A model generated the notes under the pieces. That model was not told the DNA's origin, did no database searches, and saw nothing but the letters and a program-made list of their open reading frames with translations. A DNA stretch of 64,000 nt from Apium graveolens (taxonomy: Eukaryota > Streptophyta > Magnoliopsida > Apiales > Apiaceae). Both the position numbers and the translations under genes were made by a program. This document shows positions 35,780 to 46,910 of this stretch, in pieces; the stretch's first letter is position 1; each line of letters begins with the position of its first letter. The DNA lies in the NCBI RefSeq assembly GCF_009905375.1, contig NC_133650.1, forward strand, positions 299,707,957 to 299,771,956, read 5' to 3'.

Positions 35780-36382
35780 AACCAAAAATTTAATTTAGGC
35801 ACAAAAAAAAATGTTACGGAAGCTGAGGGGTAAGACTGTTGACTAATCTGCCGCAATGACCCAATGCGGCAGGAACTACTGCAGCAATGGGTCAATGCGG
35901 AAAGAGATTATGTAGCAATGAGCCAATGCGGTATGTCGGTCCAACTCCTTAACCTTTGACCAGTCAATTTATAATAATAATTGCACAAAAATTAAGTATG
36001 AATTCACAAAAAAGTATAAAATTATTAATATAAATTTTAAAAATAAAAATTAGGTATGAATTCACAAAAATTGATATTGATTTAATATTTGCACAAAAAT
36101 TAAGTATGAATTCACAAAAAAGTATAAAATTAATAATATAAATTTTATTATTAAAATTGATAATTTGATTTTTTAACTAAAATAACATATATGACAATTT
36201 TTAAAAACATAAAACTCACAAAATATTATAATCATAAAAATTTAGAAATATTATTTGAAAACCAAAAAATTAATTTAGGCACAAAAAAAATATTGTGGAA
36301 GCTGAGGGGTAAGACTGTTGACTAATCTGCCGCAATGACCCAATGCGGCATGAACTACGCAGCAATGGGTCAATGCGGGAGT
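35780..36382. repeat. Direct repeat of ~120 bp, 482 bp apart
   Basis: The block ending GCTGAGGGGTAAGACTGTTG and CCGCAATGACCCAATGCGGC stands at about 35780-35900 and again at 36262-36382 with few differences. Between them, GTATGAATTCACAAAAA is repeated three times (35995-36120). These repeats carry the GCAATG motifs of the left end. Confidence 0.7.
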
Positions 36383-36661
36383 ACTCCCGCATTGATTCAT
36401 TGCGGTAGGCCGCAATGCGTTATTGCGCCAGGAACTCGGCTATAATGACTCCAAAATCTAGTTGGTGGTTATATTTAATGGGTCACTCCAACAATGTTTC
36501 ATTGCTGGAATGTTTCATTGCTGGAGACAGTTTTGTTTGATTCAACATTTACTTTCTTATTACTCATTTTACAATTTACAATATACTTTCAACAATTTCA
36601 TATTTACTTTCAATTTACTCATTCTTGAAGGTGATCTCAAAAGGTTAGTTTTCGATTGTTG

Positions 36662-39214
36662 ATGGCTTCTTTTTTATTTAAAGCTTGTAGTTCCTCTTCT
36701 AGTGAAAATGATAATTACGATTATTATACCCCCGTTAGACGAAACCCCATAGCTCGTCGTAAGTTATTTGTTGATGAAGATATTGTAAATCTTGATAGTG
36801 ATGATAATATGAAAAATGTTGGTGGTGATAATATTGATGTTGATAATGTTAGTGTTCATAATGTTGATAATAATGTTGGTGGTAATAATGTTGGCGGTGA
36901 TAATGTTGATGATAACGTTGGTGGTGATAATGTTGGCGGTCATAATGTTGATGATAACGTTGGTGGTGATAATTTTGACGGTGAAAATGTTGATGACGTA
37001 AAAGATGAGAAAAATATTGAGAAAAAGAATCATGGATTTAAGAATAGTAACGATGTTGTGCCTTATGTTGGCAAGATTTTCGATACATTGGATGATGCAG
37101 AAGCATTTTATAGGAATTATGGTCGAAAAGAGGGATTCGAGATAATAATTAGGAATACTCATAAGCGAACAAACACAAATGAACCATCATACCGTTTGTT
37201 TATTTGTCGAAAAGGTGGAAGGGTAGGAGCGACGCCGTTGGATTTTAGTAAAGGAAAACGAGTTAGAGAGGTAATTCCACGAACGAATTGTGGTGCTCGA
37301 ATGTGTGTCGTTCACAAAGTGAAGATGGACAAATGGCAAATTAGTTCGGTGGATTTAGAACACAATCATAAATTGGTGTCGTCGGAAAAAGTTCAATTTT
37401 TTCAAAGATCACTCAACATAGATTTTATGACGCGATCATTGATTGAGTTGTTTAACAAATCGGGAATTGAGACGGGCAAAGTAATGAAGTTTCTTAGCGA
37501 GACAAAGGGGGGTGTTGAAAATCTTGGTTTTTCTAATCAAGACGTACGTAATGTCATACGTGATATTCGGCGCCGAGTGTTTGATTCGGGTGATGCGGAG
37601 TGTGGATTACTTTTGTTACGAGAACTACAAGAAAATAGTTTTGGTAATTTCTTTTATCGGGTGGATGTAGATGATGAGAATCATGTACGGGGTTTGGTGT
37701 GGGTTGATCCTCGGTCCATGAACGCGTACAAGAATTTTGGTGATGTGGTTACGTTTGATTCAACTTGCCGGACGAATAGGTATTGTATGCCTTTCATACC
37801 TATTACGGGCGTAAACCACCATTATCAAAATATACTATTTGGATTTGCACTTGTAAGGGATGAGACTGAGGCATCGTATAAGTGGGTTTTGAGGACATGG
37901 TTGGAAGCCGTCGACAAAAAACCGTCTCGAACAATTATTACTGATCAAGACATTGCATTGGGAAATGCCATTGTCGAGGTCATGCCTATGCCACAAACAA
38001 AGCATACGTATTGTGCATGGCATATAAGTAGTAAGTTTCCCGAGAAGTTGTCTTATTTGTACACAAATTATCCGGAGTTCAAGACAGAGTTTAATGCATG
38101 TGTGTACAAGTCGTTGACACCTACAGAATTTGAAGGTAAATGGGAGCAATTAGTCGAGAAAAACGATCTTGAGGATCATGCTTGGTTAAATGACATGTAT
38201 GCTATTATAACTCAATGGATTGGTGCTTACACGAAGCAACATTTTTCCGCCGGCATGACTACAACTTCAAGAAGCGAGTCTATAAATTCTTTTTTTGATG
38301 AATATGTGCAATCATCTACCGGTTTGAAGGAATTCATTGAGAACTCCCAAAAGGCTTTGGAGACACAATATTTGAAGGAGGTTAAAGCCGATTATGACAA
38401 CGAACAATTGGAAAGGAGATTAGTTTTGCACTCATTCTTGAAAATGCATGCATCCGAAATCTACACGAAAGAAATGTTCAAAAGGTTTCAAAAGGAGCTT
38501 ATGAAAAGTACATGTTACATCGTGAACAGTGTCAAAAATAATGGAACTTATATGTCGAAACTGTATTTGGTTGAGAAGGCTACCCTGCCGGAGAATTGCA
38601 GAAGAAAATATCGAGTGACGGTTTTCATGTACGAAAAAATTGAATGCTCGTGTAAGAAGTTTGAACATTCCGGGATGATTTGCAAACACATAATCCGTTA
38701 TCTTGACAAAAAACAAAAAATCAAGATACCGGAAAGTCTCATCATGGGTAGGTGGACAATGAACGGCAACAAAATTGCGGGGCCTCTTCCATATGCTCCT
38801 CCCGGTATTGGTAATGATGGTGCGTCACAACCATTAAGGTATGGTGCATTGTGCAAATCTTTTCAAGATTTAGCTGCTTCCGGTAGTTGTTCTGTTTCAC
38901 GGTATAAATACTTAATGGGTGTGATTGATAGAGAGTAGAGATACTTGAAAGATGCTTTTGCGGATGAAGAGTATAGAGAAAGAACCCATGAGGCGAAAAA
39001 TCAAGAGGACTACCAACATGATCCAATATTTGATCCTCCAACGTCGAAAACTAAAGGAAGGAAGAAAACAAAAAGATATAAAAGCGGAATTGAGACGGCA
39101 ACTTCAAAGATCAAGATCAAGCCTCGAAAGTGCAATTATTGTGGGGCGATCGGAGGAGAACATGATGCAAGAAACTGTCCCCTAAGGGAGGAGCATGATC
39201 GAAGAAATTTTTAG
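36662..39214 (+). pseudogene. FAR1/FHY3-type MULE transposase, split by one in-frame TAG
   Basis: From ATG 36662 the frame is open for 758 codons to TAG 38936-38938, then continues in the same frame for 91 more codons to 39212-39214. Domains are an N-terminal Asp/Asn/Val/Gly repeat tract (~55-115, DDNVGGDNVGG type) and a FAR1 DNA-binding zinc domain (~146-240, AFYRNYGRKEGFE to DLEHNHKLV). The MULE catalytic core has all three acidic residues: TFDST (~D365), TDQD (~D427) and SRSES (~E538). A SWIM finger follows, CSCKKFEHSGMICKHIIRYL (~662). Past the TAG is a zinc knuckle (CNYCGAIGGEHDARNCP). Apart from the TAG no lesion is visible, and the shorter protein keeps all catalytic parts. It could therefore still be active, hence marked as a doubtful pseudogene. 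Confidence 0.85.
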
Positions 39215-39445
39215 GTTTTAACCTAACAATTGTTGACAAGTAGTACATTAGTTCTTTTAACTTTTCTATTTAAGTTCCATAATATTAACGTTATTTAAAT
39301 TTATACATAATATTAATGTTGCATATTAATGTTATTTTTTAACAAAAAATATTATCCAACTCTTATTATTAATATTAATATTATTTAAAATATTTTCAAC
39401 ACCAAAACTCTTATTATCCAACTTTAAATATTGTAAGAGAATTGT

Positions 39446-40740
39446 GACAGAGCACCCAGCAATGAGACATTGCTGGAGGTCCTTACTGCAGCAATGACTC
39501 ATTGCTGGGTACTATGTTCCACCCAAAACACACTGCCTCTTTTTGTTAACAAAAGTGAGTTTAGTAATATTAATATTTTTAAAATATTTTCCAACACCAA
39601 AATTCTTAAAATATTTAAAATATGCAGTATTAATGTAAAAATTTGAAAAAAGTGATTTAATCAAAAAAGTCAACTAGACATTAAATTAATCAATGCGAAC
39701 TAGTGACAGAGCACCCAGCAATGAGACATTGTTGGAGGTCCTTATTGCAGCAATGACTCATTGCTGGGTACTCTGTTCCACCCAAAACTCACTGCCTCTT
39801 TTTGTTAACAAAAGTGAGTTTAATAATATTAATATTTTTAAAATATTTTCCAACACCAAAATTCTTAAAATATTTAAAATATGCAGTATTAATGTAAAAA
39901 TTTGAAAAAAGTGATTTAATCAAAAAAGTCAACTAGACATTAAATTAGTCAATGCAAACTAGTGACAGAGCACCCAGCAATGAGACATTGCTGGAGTTCC
40001 TTACTGCAGCAATGACTCATTGCTGGGTACTCTGTTCCACCCAAAACTCACTGCCTCTTTTTGTTAACAAAAGTGAGTTTAGTAATATTAATATTTTTAA
40101 AATATTTTCCAACACCAAAATTCTTAAAATATTTAAAATATGCAGTATTAATGTAAAAATTTGAAAAAAGTGATTTAATCAAAAAAGTCAACTAGACATT
40201 AAATTAGTCAATGCGAACCAGTGACAGAGCACCCAGCAATGAGACATTGCTGGAGGTCCTTACTGCAACAATGACTCATTGCTGGGTACTCTGTTCCACC
40301 CAAAACTCACTGGCTCTTTTTGTTAACAAAAGTGAGTTTTGTAATATTAATATTTTTAAAATATTTTCCAACACCAAAATTCTTAAAATATTTAAAATAT
40401 GCAGTATTAATGTAAAAATTTGAAAAAAGTGATTTAATCAAAAAAGTCAACTAGACATTAAATTAGTCAATGCGAACTAATGACAGAGCACCCAGCAATG
40501 AGACATTACTGGAGTTCCTTACTGCAGTAATGACTCATTGCTGGGTACTCTGTTCCACCTAAAACTCACTGCCTCTTTTTGTTAACAAAAGTGAGTTTAG
40601 TAGTATTAATATTTTTAAAATATTTTCCAACACCAAAATTCTTAAAATATTTAAAATATGCAGTATTAATGTAAAAATTTGAAAAAAGTGATTTAATCAA
40701 CAAAGTCAACTAGACATTAAATTAGTCAGCTAGTGATGTA
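39446..40740. repeat. Five tandem copies of a 259 bp unit
   Basis: GACAGAGCACCCAGCAATGA recurs at 39446, 39705, 39964, 40223 and 40482, exactly 259 bases apart each time. Each unit holds a pair of CAGCAATGA...TCATTGCTGG motifs able to pair with each other and, 40 bases on, AACTCACTG...GTTAAC...AGTGAGTT. Identity between units is above ~95% by eye. The 70-codon ORFs repeated at the same spacing are by-products of the array. Confidence 0.95.
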
Positions 40741-40888
40741 AAATGTGACATCTCCCGCAATGATTCAATGCTGAAGTATGGTGCAATGCCTCATTGCGGG
40801 GTATGATCACTGCAGCAATGATTCATTGCGGGGTGACTAAACTGTAAAATATGTATAATATGATATCTCCCGCAATGATTCAATGCTG
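40740..40888. repeat. Internal GCAATG motif cluster
   Basis: CCCGCAATGATTCAATGCTG is present twice (about 40753 and 40869) with further CATTGCGGGGT motifs between. This matches the motif class at the element ends. Confidence 0.65.
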
Positions 40889-40970
40889 AGGTCTGTGACC
40901 AGTTTTCTGCAGAAAAATGACAAGCAAACTAGTGCTTGCCAGTTTTCTGCAGAAAACTGGTCACAGACCT
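40889..40970. repeat. Inverted repeat with 28 bp perfect arms
   Basis: AGGTCTGTGACCAGTTTTCT... at 40889-40916 is the exact inverse of 40943-40970. The 26 base loop again contains an inverted pair (CAAGCA...TGCTTG around CTAG). The whole can form one nearly continuous hairpin. Confidence 0.9.
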
Positions 40971-40983
40971 TTATACTGCTAAC

Positions 40984-41215
40984 ATCAACATTGCGGGTGA
41001 TTTATATAGTTTAAGAAAAAAAAATGGCATGGTTACGTTTATTTTTATAACTTACCAACCTGTTTCAACTAAATCTAAATCAACCAACCAACAACCAATC
41101 AACATTGCGGGTGATTTACATAGTTTAAGAAAAAAACGGCATGGTTCCGTTTATTTTTATAACTTACCAACCTGTTTCAACTAAATCTAAATCAACCAAC
41201 CAATCAACATCAAAT
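40984..41215. repeat. Tandem duplication, ~114 bp period
   Basis: ATCAACATTGCGGGTGATTT begins both copies, at 40984 and about 41098. The copies run to ATCTAAATCAACCAACCAA and differ by a few bases. Confidence 0.85.
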
Positions 41216-41338
41216 CTAAACGCAACATCAATCCAATAAAAATAATCATAACCAATAACAAAGAAAATACCGAAACAAATCCAAAATATAAACTATAGTC
41301 CCCTGTTCCTCTGCTGGATCCCATAGTCACTTATCCGT

Positions 41339-44300
41339 CTAGCGAGCCCTTTTGAAAGCTCCCAAGCTATGCAATACCGGAATGTCCAAATACCCAATAC
41401 AGGCTCCCAAACAGCATCTCTCCAACGATATACCATTAAGTATAGCATCCATGTACTTGCACACGTACACGCCACAATCATGGGCATTGGACTACATCGG
41501 TCGTTCCTGTACGAAATGAACCTTCAACTTATGTCCATCAAATCTGGAAGGATCCAAGTAATGCAATATAGCTGGCACTATGCACTCCTAGAAAGGTTTG
41601 GTTTCATATAATTAGTAACCAACAATGACAATTGTATGTAAATTGACTAGTAATTACGAAGAACATAGAATACCATGGCATATATATATCGAGAGTAAAC
41701 ACTCTTAAGACTATCCCCCCATTCAGCTAGAGGATCAATTAAAAGGAGCTTCTGTTGTTTAATGTCCAGAATGAACAAAAACCAGTGAGCATCATTGTAG
41801 CAAGGGTAGAAAGCAAAGTCACAATCCAATAATGATGGCCCAATCCGCTGGACTGCATATGAATTATATAAACTATGTAGACCGGCCAACTGCACATCTG
41901 AAAGTTCAGCTTCGGGATGGGCCTGCAACATTGAAACAATTATAAAAGATCAAATGCAAAATCAAAGAGTTATCAATTATCATTAACTTAGTAACACATG
42001 AACTAAAAAGTACTTTTTGTTTTACCTTCAAGTTCTTGCAATAATCTTTTAACAGCAGTTGCACGAAAAAGCTGAAGTTAAAGAAGAACTTCTTAGCTGT
42101 GGGCTCCAGACCCGAGATGGACTCCCTAACCTTCAACAACTCTATGTGGGCATCCACGACATTACTTTCTAAATCACATTCGGGCTTTAAGGTTTGGACA
42201 TAATCCCAAGTAAGCTCAGCAGTGCCTCTATGATCTCTCCAAATAAAATCATTCTTATTACCCCACCAGTGCTTGTATAGCCAAAAAATCTTCCTGTTTT
42301 TCAATGGCCTCGTCATATCAGCACGCCGCCCAGGACCACCCCGCCTCAGTTTATCCTTCAACTTGTCTTCAGCATGTCCATCTGCAAATACATTTCAAGA
42401 GTATCAAATCAAACACATATTCAAAATACGTACTGCAAGAATCAAACATAAAAAATGGAATGATTCAACATACGTACATCAAGAATCATCCTCAAACTAT
42501 CAGGAATAACACCACTACGACTACCGAATTTCACCATGCCACCTGCAAGTGGAGTCAACTCAGTAGCAGGAGTCAACTCAGAACTCCCAAAAGTGCGCTC
42601 GGTAGTAGGAGTAACAGGGGTAGCAGTAGCAGCAACCTACAAATGCATTGAGTATCAAATATTATATACATCTCTAAATCTAAAGAGTTAGACTACTCGA
42701 ATAACATACTCGAATATGTATAAGACACACAATAGGAAAAAAAGAGTAAAGCTCTAAAACTAAAGAGTAGTACCTCAGACTGAACAACATCAGACTGAAC
42801 AACAGGGGGGGCGGATAGGGGGGTCGACTGTGAAGCAGGGGGAGCAGTAGCAGCAACCTACAAATGCATTGAGTATCAAACATTATATACACCTCTAAAA
42901 CTAAAGAGTTAGACTACTCGAATAACATACTCGAATATGTATAAGACACACAATAGTAAAAAAAAGAGTAAAACTCTAAAACTAAAGAGTAGTACCTCAG
43001 ACTGAACAATATCAGACTGAACAATAGGGGGGACGGATAGGGGGGTCGACTGTGAAGCGGGGGTAGCAGTAGCAACCTACAAATGCATTGAGTATCAAAC
43101 ATTATATAAACCTCTAAAACTAAAGAGTTAGACTACTCGAATAACATACTCGAATATGTATAAGACACACAATAGTAAAAAAAGTAAAGTTCTAAAACTA
43201 AAGAGTAGTACCTCAGACTGAACAAAATCAGACTGAACAACAGGGGGGCGGATAGGGGGGTCGACTGTGAAGCAGGGGGAGCAGTAGCAGCAACCTACAA
43301 ATGCGTTGACTATCAAACATTATATACATCTTAAAACTAAAGAGTTAGACTACGCAAATAACATGCTCGAATATGAATAAGTACCTCAATCTGAACAGGA
43401 TGAGAGACATGTACAGGGATAGCCGCATCGTTAGGGACTACAGTCTCATCCTACATTAGATGTCAATAACTCGATCAAACTACATATAATTCGGTGTAGT
43501 AGACTACTCGAATAACTTACTCGAGTAAGTACCTGACGAGGACGTTTACTGGCTGCCTGTGTAGGTGAATCATGAGAATCAGAAGCAAACTCCTGCAATA
43601 ACACGATAAGATAACAATCATACACACATTCACATTCAATATAGTAGACTGGATTTTGGAATGACATAAATGAAACGCACCTCACGTGTACATTTATGCG
43701 GTGAAGGAGGAGCACTTGGATCAATATGCATATCATGTGCACGTGAGGGTCTATCAAAACTGGGTCTACTGAATGCAGGACCCCTCCACTCAGTGTTGAC
43801 TCGATCATAACGAATCAGAAACTCAGGAATGCACTCATAGAACCAGTCTGGGGGATCATGGCTGTGAATAGTATGCAATGTCCTCATCCCACAGTCAAGC
43901 TAAACAAATCATTAACTATTAATCATCTACCTAAACACCCTATAAAAATGCAATAATGAAATAAATGAATACATGATTCAAATATTAAACTAAACTCTAA
44001 AACATACCGCATCAACCATGTCCTGCTGAGAGTACCAGTCACGCGGCACTATCTTGCGTGAATCAACACCCATAAAACGAGCAATCCTCAGCTTACTATG
44101 GGTCCTATACCAGTACATATACTGGTCAATGCTCACGTACTGCCCCTCTCCAACGGGCTCTATCTGGCCATCAAGATAAGCATACCACTCATCCCGATAC
44201 TGTCTCAGAGTAGTCATATGCTGGTCCCTCTGCCAACGAGATAACCTGTCCCTCCGCAGAGCAGACATATCAATAGGATCATCTGGAATATGCTGCAGCA

Positions 44301-45784
44301 TACCGAACTGTCTCAAGACTCTGTCCGGCATGACATACTCGACAATCTCGAAGCAAATAAGTGGAATACGGTCGAGACTCATATACGAAGCATCCATCAG
44401 CTCAACATCATACTGCTCCTCAGAATAGTCCACCGCATCAAAGAATAACCGATAAGGCTCCCATGTCAGCCAACTCATCTCAAATCGGTCAAAATCCCCT
44501 CGATACTGACCTATAAGCAAAATAATAAGGGAACATATGAAATTGGATAGTTCAAAAGCTTGCAAATGTTTATTCGAATGAGAGTTCAAATAGTAAATAT
44601 GTAAAAAAGAACAGTACCTGTATGATGGTGAGGGTTCTCCCTCTGACCAGGGTTCGGCTCAGCCCATGCCAAAGCCCTCGGCCAAACAAGCTCCACCCCA
44701 GGTGCAATCTTAGGAGCACCAGGTAACAACCTCTCGTGTGCCCACAACATCAGTAGCATCGTGCATCCATTAAGTGCTGTTGCACTCTTATGAGCAGCCT
44801 TGGTCAAACCTCTAAACAAATAGCTCTATACAACAGCTCCCCATGCATACGATTTAATCCGAGGTGAATCTTGGATGAGCTGTAAGTACCTGCGATAAAG
44901 GAAATACAGAGTAAGTAAGAATACAGGGCAAAATATGGGCATGATAATAAATGAGAATACAAGAATTATAGTGTCAAATTGAAAATAAATGAGAATACAG
45001 GGCTTCATATGCAAAATCAACAAAAAAGGACAAGTGAAGGACTAAGATGCTATAAACTAAAATTTAAAAACTGAAATGCAACAAATACAAGTAAATACCT
45101 CGGATGCACGGTATATCGACTCGATGAAGGAAATAATATGCCCCCAATGATATATAAAGATAAGCCCGTGTGTAAACCACAAGATCCTCTTCTAGCCCCC
45201 CCCCTCTGGTAGCTCCGCATATCGTTCCCTTAATTTGTAAAGCTTGACCCCTTCCCTATACATATCTTTACGCCCCACCTCATCCAATCTTGCATCCTGC
45301 CATTCCCTCATCCAATACGACTTCGGAGCGTGAAGCTCCCTATGAGTAACTGGACGACCCTTAACAGGGAGACCCATAATCATGTATACATCCTCGAGGG
45401 TGATGGTCAACTCACCAAATGGAAAGTGAAAGGTGTTAGTCTCTGGCCTCCACCTGCAATTGCATTCATACACAAACAACACAAACATTGCCAGTGACGA
45501 TTCAAATAAATGAGAAAATTGATTACAAATTAGTACCTTTCCACTAAGGCTGTTATCAAACGAATATCGTTTTGAGGAACTGAACGAATGTTCGTGAAAG
45601 CCGAGAAACCCCATTGGCTCAGCAACTCACGCTGAGGATCCGAAAGTATCCACTGCTGATGATTAGTTGTGTACTGCCGTACATCCAGCTTATCCCGCAC
45701 ACCTCCCGCCCATATGACAGTACTAATATGATCATCCTGCATCGTCAGGAGTGATCCAACAATAGGCCCACACTCATTCTCCAT
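41339..45784 (-). pseudogene. Plant mobile domain (PMD) plus Ulp1-type protease gene
   Basis: Multi-exon gene on the minus strand. Exon 1 is 45784-45537 and exon 2 starts at 45453 with RPETNTFHFPFGELTITLED, the hallmark of the plant mobile domain (PF10536). Further PMD exons follow (YAWGAVV at 44850; EMSWLTWEPYRLFFDAVDYS at 44480), then Pro/Ser-rich repeated exons (43330-42600). Last comes a C48 Ulp1-like cysteine protease with the HWFLF His motif (~41770), an IDPL Asp and SNAHDCGVYVCKYMDAIL with the catalytic Cys (~41460), stop 41339-41341. Lesions are a G9 run at 45198-45206 that breaks the frame before EDLVVYTRAYLYISLGAYYF, a TAG at 44826-44828 and a TAG directly before SNAHDCG where Gln is usual. 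PMD proteins (MAIN/MAIL) act in silencing, and PMD genes spread with transposons. Exon borders in the middle are approximate. Confidence 0.72.
42600..43330 (-). repeat. ~220 bp tandem repeat, each unit an 84 nt exon plus intron
   Basis: Units start at 42633, 42854, 43073 and 43291 (CAACCTACAAATGC on the plus strand). On the minus strand each full unit carries an exon flanked by TAG and GTACTAC, encoding VAATAPPASQSTPL, S(A/V)PP(V/I)VQSD and VQSE; the unit nearest 42633 ends in a different sequence. The exon is 84 nt, a multiple of three, so duplication keeps the frame. The copy near 43250 has one C fewer in its poly-C and is out of frame. Confidence 0.75.
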
Positions 45785-46269
45785 AGTAACTGCAAAGTGC
45801 ACAATAAAAAATACTATATAATCCCAACTTAAACACGAAACATTTATAGAACCGTTATTTTCTATTTTAAGTCCTACCGAAAAATCGGCATGACTCATTC
45901 GTTTATAAGCTAGCCACAACCAATCAATCAATCAACAAGCATTCCATCCACTGTCTAATCACAATAACATATCTCAACTTACTATGCCAAACAATTACTA
46001 GTACATTTCGAACCATTAAAGCGCACAAACGAGTCAAATTACTACTAACCAAATTCACAACAACACAATCCAAATAATTCGAATTATATCAGCTAGGTTA
46101 CAATTTTGTATTCTGCATCTTTTATACTTGGCATTCTTAATCACGCAATTGAATTATAACATATCCTAATCTCAAAACTTCTTCGAGTAAATTGAATTAT
46201 AACATATCACTAGAAAAACACATAAATATAACTCCAAACAGTCTGAATCACGCAATTGTTATAACAATC

Positions 46270-46910
46270 TCACCATAGGAGGCAGCAATGGGTCATTGCG
46301 GCAGTATATAACTATGTGTATGTATACGTGTATGTATACGTGTGTGTAGATGATGAGAATCATACCTAAGTAGCTGAATCGCCGGAGTAGATGTTGAAAT
46401 CGCTCGAATTCACCTGAAATCGCCCGCTGCTTTTGGAATTAGGTTTTTAATATTATGAAATTAGGGATTTCAGGAAGAAACAGGTTAAAACCGGGTCTCG
46501 TCTGCAGCAATGGCTCATTGCGGCAGCCGCAATGGCTCATTGCGGCAGCGGGGGCTGTTCTGTAATTTCCCGAATTTTAAGTAATAGTTTGTTAAAATAA
46601 AGAATTTATTAACAGAAATATATAAATACAAAATAAAAATATAAAAACCAAACAATAACTAAATTAGCAATTTAAACATCAATTAAAATTATTTATATAT
46701 TTATTATCTATTATTTTACAATTATTTAAAAATAAAACTAAATTATTTTCCAGCAATGAAGTATTGCGCAAGCCGCATTGAGTCAAAGTTGGTGAGCTCC
46801 CGCAATATAACAATGCGTAACCCGCATTGAAACAATGCTGTTATGCTTCCGTAATGTAACAATGCGGCAGGTGGTTATTAGAACCACCTGTGGCTGTGGA
46901 AGGGCACCCT
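46270..46910. repeat. Right subterminal GCAATG cluster and right TIR
   Basis: AGCAATGGGTCATTGCGGCA (46286), CAGCAATGGCTCATTGCGGC (46503) and a second copy at 46529, then a series CCGCATTG...GCAATATAACAATGCG...CAATGCGGCAG (46750-46870), lead into the TIR (GGTGGTTATTAGAACCACC). Between them are AT-rich spacers and, at 46312-46345, a short TGTATACG repeat. The stretch 45785-46270 holds nothing recognised apart from the presumed promoter of the PMD gene. Confidence 0.65.

Larger units (their letters stand above)
34239..46910. mobile_element. 12.7 kb TIR transposon, FAR1-type MULE with PMD-Ulp1 cargo
   Basis: The ends are inverted repeats over about 55 bases. The left end reads TGGTCCACA...GGGTGGTTGTAGTAACCACC then TCCGCATTG, and the inverted right end reads TTCCACA...AGGTGGTTCTAATAACCACC then TGCCGCATTG. 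ATATATAT abuts both tips (34231-34238 and 46911-46918), so target duplication is plausible but low in complexity. Inside are a FAR1/FHY3-type transposase on the plus strand, a small lysine-rich ORF and a plant-mobile-domain/Ulp1 gene on the minus strand. Many GCAATG/CATTGC hexamers cluster towards both ends and in the middle. FAR1-type transposases belong to the Mutator superfamily (Jittery and relatives), and Ulp1-bearing MULEs are known as KAONASHI elements. The transposase and cargo genes carry stops, so present activity is doubtful. Confidence 0.82.

Noticed and set aside
39693..40423. Three near-identical 70-codon ORFs
   Set aside because: Same frame of the 259 bp satellite units; composition is that of the repeat, and units 1 and 5 do not keep the frame.
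39446..40740. CRISPR-like array
   Set aside because: Units are wholly repeated with no unique spacers and lie in a plant transposon.
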